From Streptococcus suis S735 (GTDB lineage: Bacteria; Bacillota; Bacilli; Lactobacillales; Streptococcaceae), in contig NC_018526.1 of assembly GCF_000294495.1 (NCBI RefSeq), positions 434,001-498,000 on the forward strand: a stretch of 64,000 nucleotides of DNA. Direction: 5' to 3'. The stretch's first letter is position 1; the number at the start of each line of letters is the position of its first letter. The notes below the pieces were generated by a model. It did not search any database. It saw only the letters and a list, made by a program, of their open reading frames with translations, and was not told the DNA's origin. Position numbers and translations under genes: made by a program. This document shows positions 9,121 to 18,881 of the stretch, one piece after another.

Positions 9121-9927
9121 ATGCAACCAACTTACAATATTGATAATCCCAATCTTTCCTACGAAGCCAAGCAAGAACTCTGGGAAACGGGTTTTGGTCT
9201 TCAAAAAGTGGATGGGTTGACTCCGTCTGTTTATATGGAGGAGTTGGCGGAAAGGCAAGCTCGTGGAGAGTACACCTATGAGCAGGTGTACGAGGAGATT
9301 ACGAAATACCACCAGTCAACTGACGCCAGTACGCAAGAGGCAGACATTGTCTCTCTCCGAATTGTTGAAATGCTCTCCCAAAATGGTTTTAGCCTCCGAC
9401 CAACCACTCTCTTACATATCCACAAAGAGCTCTTTCACGATATTTTTGACAGCAGTATTCCAGTAGTTGAATACCGCACTGTCAATATTACAAAAAATGA
9501 ATTAGTCTTAAAAGGTGATACAGTGATTTATTCAGATTTTCCCTTGATTGCCGCCACTTTGGACTATGATTTCCAGCAAGAAAGGGATTTTTCTTATGCT
9601 AGGTTAGATAAAAAAGCCATCGTCGCTCATATCCAATCCTTTATTTCAGGTGTTTGGCAAATCCACCCATTCCGTGAAGGGAATACTCGAACAATCACCG
9701 TATTTCTCATCAAATACCTTCGCTCACTTGGTTTTGAGATTGATAATGAGCCTTTTCAAAAACATGCAAAATATTTCCGTGATGCGCTTGTACTTGACAA
9801 TGCTAAGTTAGTCAATAAACGCTCAGATTTTTTAACTGCCTTTTTTGAAAATCTCCTCTTGAACGGTCAGAATGATTTATCAAGTGAGAGGATGTACGAG
9901 GAGTTGGGGTTAGATGAATATCAATAA
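9121..9927 (+). CDS. Fic family protein (putative AMPylator)
   Basis: 268 residues. The canonical Fic motif HPFREGNTRT lies at residues 182-191, with the catalytic His182 and the Gly-Asn-x-Arg anion-binding loop intact. Fic enzymes usually transfer AMP from ATP to a hydroxyl of a target protein. The N-terminal roughly 90 residues are helical. I see no clear inhibitory (S/T)xxxE(G/N) helix in the expected places, and no small antitoxin gene lies next to it, so self-restraint is unexplained. CAGGAGGAG precedes the start. It may be a free-standing regulator or a toxin within the accessory block. Confidence 0.88.
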   Translation: MQPTYNIDNPNLSYEAKQELWETGFGLQKVDGLTPSVYMEELAERQARGEYTYEQVYEEITKYHQSTDASTQEADIVSLRIVEMLSQNGFSLRPTTLLHIHKELFHDIFDSSIPVVEYRTVNITKNELVLKGDTVIYSDFPLIAATLDYDFQQERDFSYARLDKKAIVAHIQSFISGVWQIHPFREGNTRTITVFLIKYLRSLGFEIDNEPFQKHAKYFRDALVLDNAKLVNKRSDFLTAFFENLLLNGQNDLSSERMYEELGLDEYQ

Positions 9928-10021
9928 AGACAGGATAGTTTTCAAGTCGGAAATAGACCAGTGAATACTTGGGCTTTTGACTTTTCGTTGATAATCTCGT
10001 TAGGCAATTTGGAGAAATCGT

Positions 10022-12730
10022 ATGTCCTATTATTATGAAAAATTAACGGGTAAGGTTGCAAAGCATCTTGCTCGTTTTCCCTATTATGCTACCGATAAGA
10101 TTCTGAATTTAATGCAATTTCAAGATAACAATCAGCAATTTCTGATAAGTGATAAGCATTTGTATGATTACTTTGAAGAACAAAAACATCAACTAAGTAC
10201 CGATGAAAAACTCTCCATTCTGTTCAACCTATTTAAGGGACGTATAGATGTTTATGCGAAATCTTATATTGATGAAAATGGAAAAATCAACTATTTTCCT
10301 TCTTACAACTATGGTTGGAAAAAACGTCCTGTTGAAAAGAGAACTTGTCAACCATTGACCAAACAGGTATTATTGGCTCACCTACGTGGCGAAATCAGTA
10401 TTGGTATTTTTCCAATGAGTTTATCAGACACGTGTTCCTTTTTGGCGATTGATTTTGATAAAAATAATTGGAGAGAAGAGGTCTCCATTCTAAGAGATAC
10501 AGCAGAACAACATGGTTTTGAGGGGCATATCGAAATCTCTCGTTCGGGCAATGGTGCTCATCTCTGGTTTTTCTTCGAGGAAGAAATTGCTTGTCAGCAG
10601 GCGAGAAATGTTGGAAAAAGACTGCTGGAATTGGCTATGCAGGAGTCAAAAGATATTCGCTTTTCTTCATTTGACCGTATGTTTCCAAATCAAGATATTC
10701 TGCCCAAGGGAGGATTTGGCAATCTTATCGCACTGCCCTTACAAGGGGAAGCTTTCAAGAAGGGAAGAACCGTTTTTGTTGATAAACATTTTCAGCCCTT
10801 TTCTGAACAATGGACCTATCTTCAACAGGTTCAAAAGATTGGACAGAAGAAAATTCTAGATTTCTTAGGACAGGAGTTTTCGGATACTGTAGATGATACA
10901 GTATTAGATTGTAGCTTATCAAACGTTATTCGAGTTGAGAAGAGGGCTATTTCTTCAAAAACAAATTACTTATTGAGAAAGCTGGCATCTTTTCCTAACC
11001 CTGAATTTTATCTAAAACAAGCGACCAGACAACCAACCTATCAGACTCCAGAACGCATCTATTTATTTGAAGAAACAAACGAAGCCTTGCATCTTCCAAG
11101 AGGAATACTTGCTAAGCTACAGGAAATCTTTGAAACGGTAACTATTAGGGACAATCGCAACAGTTTATCTCCGATTCAGATTTCTTTCAAAGGGAGGTTG
11201 CGTTTTGAGCAGGAACTTGCTTTGGCAGATTTATTAGCTAGTGAGAATGGCTTGCTATGTGCTGAAACAGGTTTCGGGAAGACAGTTTTAGGGGCAGCCT
11301 TGATTGCCCAGAGGAAATGTAGAACGATTATCTTAGTTCACAATCGTCAACTGTTGGAGCAGTGGTTGGAAAGGTTGGGTGAATTTTTAGAGATTGAAGA
11401 GGAAGAGGCAGTTCGCTATACTCCTTCAGGGCGTGTAAAAGTAATAGGGCATATTGGGCAATATGGGGCTTCTAAAAAATGGAGGAGTAAATTGGTGGAT
11501 GTGGTTATGATTCAATCCCTCTTCCAATTGGACGTGATTTCCGACTTTTTGTCGGACTACGATATGATGATTGTAGATGAATGCCATCATGTGACAGCCT
11601 TGCAGTTTGAAAAAGTAGTTGCTCAATTTGCTAGTCAATATCTATATGGCCTAACAGCAACGCCAGAGTGTAAAAATGGACATCAACCGATTGTCTTTCA
11701 GCGTATTGGTCCAATTTTACATACTGCTCAATCAGGTCAATACGATTTTAAAAAGAGGTTACTACTCCATCTAACATCTTTTGGGAAATTGGACTTGGAA
11801 CAGTCGAATAGTACGAACTTTGCATCCCTTAATGATTGGCTTGCCAAAGATTTACATCGTAATACTTTGATCGTGCAAGATATTTTCAAACTATATCAAG
11901 AAAAACGAAACATCCTTGTCTTAGTCAATCGACGGGAACATATAGAATTATTGGAAAAGCTACTTATTGAAAAAGAAATGCCCAATATTTTTTGTCTGAG
12001 TGGAGCGAGTAAAAGAAGAGATACGAAAGAACTCCTGAAAAGAATCAGTGAGCTAGATGAGAATAGTCCATTTGTTCTCATTTCAACAGGAAAATTTATT
12101 GGAGAGGGCTTCGATATGCCAAAGTTGGATACATTAATTTTGGCCGCTCCTTTGTCTTGGAAAAATAATCTCATACAGTATGCAGGACGGCTTCACCGTC
12201 CCTATCAAGGCAAAACTGAGGTGAGAATAGTTGACTATCTTGATATACACGTTCCCTATCTTGAAAGAATGTACCAGAAACGTCAGATAGCCTATCGTAA
12301 AATGGCCTATCAGGTTGGAGAGAAAGAACAAACCCAAGTATTATTCAGTGGTAGGGACTACGAGGAGAAATTTAGAGAGGATTTGCGGAACACACGTTCA
12401 ACAGTCTATTTACAATTGCATTCGTTCACTTCTAGTAGGATTCAAGAATTATTGGGACTGCTCCGAGGAAAACAAGTAGTTATTCATGTTTCCAAAAATC
12501 ATAAGTTAAGTGAGTGGCTAATGGGGTTAAACAGTGACAATGTAAAGGTGAAGCTTGTACCAGAAAGGATTGGTACGACCGCAGTTATCTTAGATAGTAA
12601 TCTCGTTTGGTATGGCAATTTATCCCCCTTCACATATCAGTCGGATGACCAAGCTAGTTTGTTGAGATTGGAAAGTCAATCTATTGCAACTGAGTTGCTT
12701 GAAAAATTTGAGAATTCAAATATTAAATAA
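10022..12730 (+). CDS. TOTE-type primase-helicase (AEP primase + SF2 helicase)
   Basis: 902 residues. The N-terminal half carries an archaeo-eukaryotic primase-like domain: the metal-binding AIDFDK motif (Asp144, Asp146) and the SGNGAHLW motif (about 174-181). A superfamily II helicase follows: Walker A AETGFGKT (about 414-421), DECH (about 519-522), LTATPE (motif III) and QYAGRLHRP (motif VI, about 719). The last roughly 110 residues resemble a phospholipase D-type nuclease (LDSNLVWYGNLSP), but the HxK pair expected upstream of the Asp is not there. Together these match the proteins called TOTE conflict system, proposed to act against invading DNA. GGAG precedes the start and a terminator follows. 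Its role as a defence gene is inferred from the family. Confidence 0.82.
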   Translation: MSYYYEKLTGKVAKHLARFPYYATDKILNLMQFQDNNQQFLISDKHLYDYFEEQKHQLSTDEKLSILFNLFKGRIDVYAKSYIDENGKINYFPSYNYGWKKRPVEKRTCQPLTKQVLLAHLRGEISIGIFPMSLSDTCSFLAIDFDKNNWREEVSILRDTAEQHGFEGHIEISRSGNGAHLWFFFEEEIACQQARNVGKRLLELAMQESKDIRFSSFDRMFPNQDILPKGGFGNLIALPLQGEAFKKGRTVFVDKHFQPFSEQWTYLQQVQKIGQKKILDFLGQEFSDTVDDTVLDCSLSNVIRVEKRAISSKTNYLLRKLASFPNPEFYLKQATRQPTYQTPERIYLFEETNEALHLPRGILAKLQEIFETVTIRDNRNSLSPIQISFKGRLRFEQELALADLLASENGLLCAETGFGKTVLGAALIAQRKCRTIILVHNRQLLEQWLERLGEFLEIEEEEAVRYTPSGRVKVIGHIGQYGASKKWRSKLVDVVMIQSLFQLDVISDFLSDYDMMIVDECHHVTALQFEKVVAQFASQYLYGLTATPECKNGHQPIVFQRIGPILHTAQSGQYDFKKRLLLHLTSFGKLDLEQSNSTNFASLNDWLAKDLHRNTLIVQDIFKLYQEKRNILVLVNRREHIELLEKLLIEKEMPNIFCLSGASKRRDTKELLKRISELDENSPFVLISTGKFIGEGFDMPKLDTLILAAPLSWKNNLIQYAGRLHRPYQGKTEVRIVDYLDIHVPYLERMYQKRQIAYRKMAYQVGEKEQTQVLFSGRDYEEKFREDLRNTRSTVYLQLHSFTSSRIQELLGLLRGKQVVIHVSKNHKLSEWLMGLNSDNVKVKLVPERIGTTAVILDSNLVWYGNLSPFTYQSDDQASLLRLESQSIATELLEKFENSNIK

Positions 12731-12734
12731 AAAA

Positions 12735-12764
12735 ATCCGAATACTGTTCTGTTCGGATATTTCT
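12735..12764 (+). terminator. Terminator after the TOTE gene
   Basis: ATCCGAA / TTCGGAT, a 7-bp stem with a 10-base loop, followed by ATTTCTTT; preceded by an A-run, so it may act in both directions. Confidence 0.7.
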
Positions 12765-12845
12765 TTAAAAAAAGAACTGTATTTGTATTAAAATTTAATA
12801 TTTTGTATAAAAAATATGATAAAATAATGAGAAATGGAGGTGCAT

Positions 12846-13568
12846 ATGGAAAAAGAAGTGTTTACTCCCGATCAAAGTCAATCTATTGTAGATGCTATAT
12901 TGAAGGGATACAAGTCCTATCTTGATGAGCGAATTGAAAAGAGAAGAACAATGCATGTTTCTGCTGGTTATGTTTGGACTAAAGCTAATCATATAGATGG
13001 TGCTCTTGCGACTGCAAACCTAAATTTTATTGATAAATTTGAGTTGAAACATGCGAGTCAATCTTGGGAGTTTTTAGAATTTAACTCAGAAAATCAACTA
13101 TTAGGACGTGTATGTTTTGTTTTAAAAGGTCTTACTCGCTTGCGGCAGGTTTTTCCAACAGCAGTAAAAAGTGGAAAGGGCTATTTATTTGACTATGCTC
13201 AAATTAATACAAGTTACCTAGAAAATCTTTCAAGGCATACCGATGAAAGTACGCTTTTCCCTGTTCAGATGGAATTGTTTGATGACAATTTATTTGAACT
13301 TTTGAATCGGTCTGAACAATCTATCAATAACTTTTTCTTTATCACATATCAGGCTGATGAATTACATCACTTGACGAATATTCAAGTTATCATGCCTGAT
13401 TCAAGAACTGGGAAATTGATTGAAATTCAAAATTTATCAACATTTATTTCTACAAGTAATGTCGATTTTAACGATGAAAAATATCAAGAGTTACAAGGCT
13501 TATCAGAGATTGATGATGTAGCTGATTTTGAGATTATACCACGTCTTGCTTCAGAAAAAGAAGCTTAG
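12846..13568 (+). CDS. DUF5986-like protein, probable toxin partner
   Basis: 240 residues with no signal peptide or membrane segment. It resembles DUF5986 proteins, which I recall being found next to spr1629-type ImmA/IrrE regulators in streptococci. No catalytic motif is visible. The start chosen (MEKEVFTPDQ) has GGAGG at 12836-12840, five bases upstream; the earlier ATG at 12834 would overlap that ribosome-binding site. It is followed by the regulator gene after 12 bases, so the pair is an operon. A toxin role is inferred from this arrangement. Confidence 0.6.
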   Translation: MEKEVFTPDQSQSIVDAILKGYKSYLDERIEKRRTMHVSAGYVWTKANHIDGALATANLNFIDKFELKHASQSWEFLEFNSENQLLGRVCFVLKGLTRLRQVFPTAVKSGKGYLFDYAQINTSYLENLSRHTDESTLFPVQMELFDDNLFELLNRSEQSINNFFFITYQADELHHLTNIQVIMPDSRTGKLIEIQNLSTFISTSNVDFNDEKYQELQGLSEIDDVADFEIIPRLASEKEA

Positions 13569-13580
13569 AAAGGCAAAAAA

Positions 13581-14735
13581 ATGTTCAATGGTTCAAGACT
13601 GGAAGAATTACGACTTCTGAATGGCCTTACACGTGCAGATTTGGCAAGAGAGCTTGAAGTGACCGAACAGGCTATATGGCAATTTGAAACTGGAGTTACA
13701 CTTCCAAAAATGAAAAATAAGATAGCAATGGCTCGTTTTTTTCAGGTTGAAGTTGACTATTTTGATGCTGTTGATAAGAATGGTTCATTCTCACTAAGTC
13801 GCATTGCCTTTCGGAATGCAGACCTTGAGGCAAAAAAAAACATCCATATCCAAATGGTATATTTGGAAAAAATGAATCAAATGATAGATTATTTGGAGAA
13901 CTTTGTATCCATTCCTAATCAAATAATTTACCAGTTAGTTGATAGTATTGAGCAAAAACTTCAGCAACATGAATCACTTGAGTTTATTGCTGATCATGTT
14001 AGAGAGGTATTGGCAGTATCAGTTGATAATGCCAATCTCCTCTATAGTTTAGAAAAATCTGGGATATACATTTCAGAGAGATTAATCAATGGAAATGCGG
14101 ATGCCTATAGTGCTTGGTCACGTAATGGTCGACCTTTTATCGTTTTGGGACTGGGAAAATCAGCGGTACGACATAATTTTGATTTAGCACATGAACTAGG
14201 GCATCTACTCTTGCACAACCAAGTAGATTTTGAGGAACTGTCAAAAGAAGAATTAGAGGAAAAAGAGAAAGAAGCCAATCAATTCGCCTCCTATTTCCTG
14301 TTACCTAGGAAACAATTTTTAATGGATTTTGTGAATATTGTAGGTAAGCGTGTCAGCAATCCTGATCAATATATCTTGTTAAAAAAACGTTTTGGTGTCT
14401 CAATTCAAGCGCTTGAATATAGAGCCTACAAGCTTGGCTTACTGACTCCACAGCAAAATTCTTATTTCTATCGGCAGATTTCAAAAAAAGGATATAAAGC
14501 AGTTGAGCCACTAGATTTGGAAATTCCCTTAAAGAAACCAAGTAAAATCAGAAGTATCTTAGATGTCATCCTTTCAAACAATCTTTTAACTCTGTCAGAT
14601 ATTGAACGAAATCAGAGGGTGTCAAAGAATTTTATCAGTCAATTATTTTCATTTGATGTGAAATTTTTTGATAAGTATTTGCTTCAATTAGATACGTTTG
14701 ATAATGTAATTCCATTGTTTTCTAGAAAACAATGA
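13581..14735 (+). CDS. XRE-type HTH + ImmA/IrrE metallopeptidase regulator (spr1629-like)
   Basis: 384 residues. An N-terminal helix-turn-helix of the XRE type (about 5-60, LRLLNGLTRADLARELEVTEQAIWQFETG) is followed by a zinc-peptidase domain with HELGH at 204-208 and the downstream EANQFASYFLLP motif (about 232-243). The build matches the spr1629 family repressor/antitoxin proteins. Such proteins are thought to repress and neutralise or cleave a partner. The gene lies directly after the DUF5986-like gene, with GAAAGG as ribosome-binding site. It is probably autoregulatory. Confidence 0.8.
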   Translation: MFNGSRLEELRLLNGLTRADLARELEVTEQAIWQFETGVTLPKMKNKIAMARFFQVEVDYFDAVDKNGSFSLSRIAFRNADLEAKKNIHIQMVYLEKMNQMIDYLENFVSIPNQIIYQLVDSIEQKLQQHESLEFIADHVREVLAVSVDNANLLYSLEKSGIYISERLINGNADAYSAWSRNGRPFIVLGLGKSAVRHNFDLAHELGHLLLHNQVDFEELSKEELEEKEKEANQFASYFLLPRKQFLMDFVNIVGKRVSNPDQYILLKKRFGVSIQALEYRAYKLGLLTPQQNSYFYRQISKKGYKAVEPLDLEIPLKKPSKIRSILDVILSNNLLTLSDIERNQRVSKNFISQLFSFDVKFFDKYLLQLDTFDNVIPLFSRKQ

Positions 14736-14749
14736 TGGGGAGTAGAGTA

Positions 14750-15808
14750 ATGAACAAAATCAATTCTTACAAAATCCACCTCCCCTCTCTCCTCCCTTTC
14801 GGTTTCCTTTTCGCCAACAATTGTTACACCTACCGAGAGGTGTTTATGGAGGGGCAGTTTGAGGCGGTGGTGGAGGTTGATGAGGCTGGTCAGCTGTCGT
14901 CCTATGTTTGGGATTGTGAGATGGAGGAGGTCTATACCGCCCATCTGGTGACTGCGCCATCTGGGGCTTTTGTGGGGCAGGTGAGAGAAAGCTATCAGTC
15001 CATTTTGGATCGAGTAGAGGAGGCCTGCTGTATCGCTCTACCATTTACCAAAGACCAAAGCAACCGCATAGCCCAGCTCATTAAGGAGCAGTGGGGCGAC
15101 CTTCCTGACTATCCCTTTGCCAAGTTGCCGACCTATGGGGCTTTTCGCCACCCCAACAATAACAAGTGGTACGCCCTGGTCAGTCAGATTCCGAGGGACA
15201 AGCTGGATGGGAGCGGTTCTCAAGAAGAGGTGGAGATTGTCAATCTCAAGGTTGCCGGTCGGGAAATAGCAGAGCTGTTGAGTCGGTCGGGCATCTTCCC
15301 TGCCTACCATATGTCGAAGAAGACCTGGGTGTCAGTCTTGCTGGATGATACGGTGGAGGATCAGACGGTGTTTGCTCTCCTTGAGAAGAGCCGTTATCTG
15401 GTAGGACCAAAATCCTACAAGGCGACGCAAGGGCCTGATTACTGGGTTATTCCAGCCAATCCCAAGGTCTATGATATCGATACCGAATTTGCAGAAAATA
15501 AGGTAGTCTATTGGCCACAAAAATCAACCATTCAAGTCGGGGACATCGTTGCCATTTATGTCACGGCACCTGTACAGGCTATTCGCTATGTTTGTCGAGT
15601 CTTGGGGGAAAACTTGGAAAATCATGGAGAGTCAGATATTCCAACAGAAAAGAAACTCATGCAGGTGGAATTGCTTGCTCAGTTTTCCGATGATGTTTTG
15701 CCGAGAGCGCGCATGATGGACCTAGGAGTGAAAGCTGTCCGTGGACCTAGACGCCTCACAAAGGAGTTGATAGACGTTCTGACATCAGAAGTGATAAATA
15801 TTTATTAA
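14750..15808 (+). CDS. MmcQ/YjbR-family protein with EVE-like C-terminal domain
   Basis: 352 residues. The first part carries MmcQ/YjbR features (FRHPNNNKWYALVSQIPRDKL and HMSKKTWVSVLLDDTV), a CyaY-like fold seen in putative DNA-binding proteins. The C-terminal roughly 130 residues (DYWVIPANPKVYDI, VGDIVAIYVTAPVQAIRYVCRV) look like an EVE/PUA-type domain, a fold that recognises modified bases in other proteins. The start at 14750 is chosen because GGGGAG sits 8 bases upstream; the ATG at 14732 overlaps the previous stop and lacks a site. Base composition is richer in GC than the genes before it. The function is unknown. Confidence 0.7.
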   Translation: MNKINSYKIHLPSLLPFGFLFANNCYTYREVFMEGQFEAVVEVDEAGQLSSYVWDCEMEEVYTAHLVTAPSGAFVGQVRESYQSILDRVEEACCIALPFTKDQSNRIAQLIKEQWGDLPDYPFAKLPTYGAFRHPNNNKWYALVSQIPRDKLDGSGSQEEVEIVNLKVAGREIAELLSRSGIFPAYHMSKKTWVSVLLDDTVEDQTVFALLEKSRYLVGPKSYKATQGPDYWVIPANPKVYDIDTEFAENKVVYWPQKSTIQVGDIVAIYVTAPVQAIRYVCRVLGENLENHGESDIPTEKKLMQVELLAQFSDDVLPRARMMDLGVKAVRGPRRLTKELIDVLTSEVINIY

Positions 15809-15833
15809 ATTATCAGAATATTTAATAAAAATC

Positions 15834-15861
15834 TTTACATCTGCAAAAAAAGCGGTATAAT
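15834..15861 (+). promoter_or_regulatory. asnA promoter
   Basis: TTTACA (15834-15839), 16 bases, TATAAT (15856-15861), 30 bases before the asnA start. Confidence 0.7.
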
Positions 15862-15891
15862 AAGACTATTAAAATTTAAGGAGGAGTAGGT

Positions 15892-16884
15892 ATGAAGAAA
15901 AGCTTCATTCATCAGCAAGAGGAGATTTCTTTTGTCAAAAATACATTTACCCAGTATTTAAAAGATAAGCTAGAAATCGTAGAAGTGCAAGGACCGATCT
16001 TGAGTCGTGTCGGGGATGGTATGCAGGATAATTTGTCCGGTGTGGAGAATGCAGTTACCGTTAATGTGAAGCTGATACCAGATGCTACTTATGAAGTGGT
16101 TCATTCGCTTGCAAAATGGAAGCGTCATACCTTGGCTCGCTTTGGATTTCACGAAGGAGAAGGTCTTTTTGTACATATGAAAGCCTTGCGTCCAGATGAG
16201 GATTCCTTGGATCCGATTCACTCGGTGTATGTGGATCAGTGGGACTGGGAAAAGGTCATCCCTGATGGTCGTCGGAATTTAGCTTACTTGAAAGAAACAG
16301 TAGAGCAGATTTACAAGGCTATCCGTCTGACCGAATTGGCCGTTGAAGCTCGTTATGACATTGAGTCTGTTTTACCAAAGAAAATCACCTTTATTCACAC
16401 AGAGGACTTGGTGAAGAACTTCCCAGACTTGACACCAAAAGAGCGTGAAAATGTGGTTGCCAAAGAATACGGTGCGGTTTTCCTAATCGGTATTGGTGGA
16501 GAACTGGCAGATGGGAAACCACATGATGGACGTGCACCAGACTATGATGACTGGACAAGCCCATCAGAAGCAGGCTACAAAGGACTCAATGGAGACATCT
16601 TGGTTTGGAACGAAGCACTTGGATCAGCCTTTGAGTTGTCCTCAATGGGGATTCGTGTGGATGAAGAAGCGCTGAAGCGCCAGGTTGCTATTACAGGTGA
16701 CGAGGACCGTTTGGAATTTGATTGGCATCGTGCTCTTTTGAATGGTCTCTTCCCGCTTTCAATCGGTGGCGGTATCGGTCAATCCCGTCTGGCCATGTTC
16801 TTGCTTCGTAAGAAACATATTGGTGAAGTGCAGTCGAGTGTTTGGCCACAAGAAGTGCGCGATAATTTTGAGAATATTTTATAA
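15892..16884 (+). CDS. asnA: Aspartate-ammonia ligase (asparagine synthetase A)
   Basis: 330 residues, the normal size. It makes asparagine from aspartate, ammonia and ATP in the cytoplasm. The fold is related to class II aminoacyl-tRNA synthetases, and the family's features are clear: [13 protein letters not shown] near the start, [16 protein letters not shown] (about 41-56), [12 protein letters not shown] (about 77-88), and the C-terminal class II motif 3 [16 protein letters not shown] (about 288-303). GGAGGAG precedes the start. It is a single gene with its own promoter and terminator. Confidence 0.96.
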   Translation: MKKSFIHQQEEISFVKNTFTQYLKDKLEIVEVQGPILSRVGDGMQDNLSGVENAVTVNVKLIPDATYEVVHSLAKWKRHTLARFGFHEGEGLFVHMKALRPDEDSLDPIHSVYVDQWDWEKVIPDGRRNLAYLKETVEQIYKAIRLTELAVEARYDIESVLPKKITFIHTEDLVKNFPDLTPKERENVVAKEYGAVFLIGIGGELADGKPHDGRAPDYDDWTSPSEAGYKGLNGDILVWNEALGSAFELSSMGIRVDEEALKRQVAITGDEDRLEFDWHRALLNGLFPLSIGGGIGQSRLAMFLLRKKHIGEVQSSVWPQEVRDNFENIL

Positions 16885-16908
16885 GAGATTGGCTTCAATC
16901 TCTTTTCT
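16884..16908 (+). terminator. asnA terminator
   Basis: AGAGATTG / CAATCTCT, an 8-bp stem with a 4-base loop, then TTTTCTT; it overlaps the asnA stop codon. Confidence 0.75.
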
Positions 16909-17016
16909 TCTGCTTTCAATCTGCTATCTGAAAACATTTACAACAAGATTATCTGTGATTTTTGCGCCAATCTATGATATACTTTTTTAGTTAAATTAAA
17001 ATATATAGAGGATATT

Positions 17017-18864
17017 ATGACAAAACTTAGAGAAGACATCCGTAACGTTGCCATTATTGCCCACGTTGACCACGGAAAAACAACCCTCGTTGATGAATTA
17101 TTGAAACAATCCCAAACACTTGATGAACGTACGCAGTTGGATGAGCGTGCCATGGACTCAAATGACATTGAAAAAGAGCGTGGAATCACTATCCTTGCTA
17201 AAAACACTGCCGTAGCTTATAACGGTACTCGTATCAACATCATGGACACACCAGGACACGCGGACTTCGGTGGTGAGGTTGAGCGTATCATGAAAATGGT
17301 TGATGGTGTTGTGCTTGTCGTGGATGCTTACGAAGGAACTATGCCACAGACTCGTTTCGTATTGAAAAAAGCCCTTGAGCAAAACTTGACTCCAATCGTC
17401 GTTGTCAACAAGATTGACAAGCCATCTGCTCGTCCAGAAGAAGTAGTGGATGAAGTGCTTGAGCTCTTCATCGAATTGGGTGCAGATGATGACCAGTTGG
17501 AATTCCCTGTTGTTTACGCGTCAGCTATCAACGGTACTTCATCTTTGTCTGACAATCCAGCAGACCAAGAAGAAACAATGGCACCAATTTTCGATACCAT
17601 CATCGAGCATATCCCTGCACCAGTGGATAACTCAGATGAGCCTTTGCAGTTCCAAGTATCGCTTTTGGACTACAATGACTTCGTAGGTCGTATCGGTATC
17701 GGTCGTGTCTTCCGTGGTACTGTTAAAGTTGGTGACCAAGTTACCCTTTCTAAACTAGATGGCACAACGAAAAATTTCCGCGTTACAAAACTCTTTGGTT
17801 TCTTCGGTCTTGAGCGTAAAGAAATCCAAGAAGCAAAAGCTGGTGATTTGATTGCTGTTTCTGGTATGGAAGACATCTTCGTTGGTGAAACTGTGACTCC
17901 GACAGATGCAGTTGAGGCACTTCCAGTTCTTCGTATCGATGAGCCAACTCTTCAAATGACTTTCTTGGTGAACAACTCACCGTTTGCAGGTCGTGAAGGT
18001 AAATGGGTGACATCTCGCAAGATTGAAGAGCGCCTTTTGGCCGAGTTGCAAACAGACGTTTCTCTCCGTGTTGACCCTACTGACTCTCCAGATAAATGGA
18101 CTGTTTCAGGTCGTGGTGAATTGCACTTGTCTATCTTGATTGAAACCATGCGTCGTGAAGGCTATGAGCTTCAAGTATCACGTCCAGAAGTTATCATCAA
18201 GGAAATTGACGGCGTGAAAATGGAGCCATTCGAGCGCGTGCAAATCGATACTCCAGAAGAATACCAAGGTTCTGTTATCCAATCCCTATCTGAGCGTAAG
18301 GGTGATATGTTGGATATGGTTGCGACAGGTAATGGTCAAACTCGTCTTGTTTTCCTTGTGCCTGCGCGTGGTTTGATTGGTTATTCAACAGAATTCCTTT
18401 CAATGACTCGTGGTTACGGTATCATGAACCATACTTTCGACCAATACTTGCCAGTTGTTCAAGGTGAGATCGGTGGTCGTCACCGTGGTGCCCTTGTTTC
18501 TATCGACCAAGGTAAGGCAACGACATACTCTATCATGCGTATTGAAGAGCGTGGTACCATCTTTGTAAACCCAGGTACTGAAGTGTACGAAGGAATGATT
18601 ATCGGTGAAAACTCGCGTGAAAATGACTTGACAGTTAACATCACAACTGCAAAACAAATGACCAACGTTCGTTCAGCTACCAAAGACCAAACGTCTGTAA
18701 TTAAGACACCACGTATCTTGACTCTTGAAGAATCACTAGAATTCTTGAACGATGATGAATACATGGAAGTAACGCCAGAATCTATCCGTCTTCGTAAGCA
18801 AATCTTGAACAAGGCAGAGCGTGATAAGGCTGCGAAGAAGAAAAAATTAGCGACTGAGGAATAA
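17017..18864 (+). CDS. typA: Ribosome-associated translational GTPase TypA/BipA
   Basis: 615 residues. A translation-factor GTPase that binds the 70S ribosome and helps ribosome assembly and stress adaptation. The G domain is complete: HVDHGKTT (about 16-23), the RGIT switch region, [14 protein letters not shown] (about 76-89) and NKID (about 130-133). Domains II and III and the TypA-specific C-terminal domain (about 480-600) follow. The start has AGAGGA upstream. Codon use is strongly biased to preferred codons, fitting high expression. The small DUF3165 gene follows after 17 bases. Confidence 0.97.
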   Translation: MTKLREDIRNVAIIAHVDHGKTTLVDELLKQSQTLDERTQLDERAMDSNDIEKERGITILAKNTAVAYNGTRINIMDTPGHADFGGEVERIMKMVDGVVLVVDAYEGTMPQTRFVLKKALEQNLTPIVVVNKIDKPSARPEEVVDEVLELFIELGADDDQLEFPVVYASAINGTSSLSDNPADQEETMAPIFDTIIEHIPAPVDNSDEPLQFQVSLLDYNDFVGRIGIGRVFRGTVKVGDQVTLSKLDGTTKNFRVTKLFGFFGLERKEIQEAKAGDLIAVSGMEDIFVGETVTPTDAVEALPVLRIDEPTLQMTFLVNNSPFAGREGKWVTSRKIEERLLAELQTDVSLRVDPTDSPDKWTVSGRGELHLSILIETMRREGYELQVSRPEVIIKEIDGVKMEPFERVQIDTPEEYQGSVIQSLSERKGDMLDMVATGNGQTRLVFLVPARGLIGYSTEFLSMTRGYGIMNHTFDQYLPVVQGEIGGRHRGALVSIDQGKATTYSIMRIEERGTIFVNPGTEVYEGMIIGENSRENDLTVNITTAKQMTNVRSATKDQTSVIKTPRILTLEESLEFLNDDEYMEVTPESIRLRKQILNKAERDKAAKKKKLATEE

Positions 18865-18881
18865 TTTCTAGGAGAAGAAGC

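Noticed and set aside
14844-15044. Proline- and histidine-rich minus-strand frame
   Set aside because: It is the complement of the Glu/Val-rich MmcQ-like coding region; composition alone creates it.
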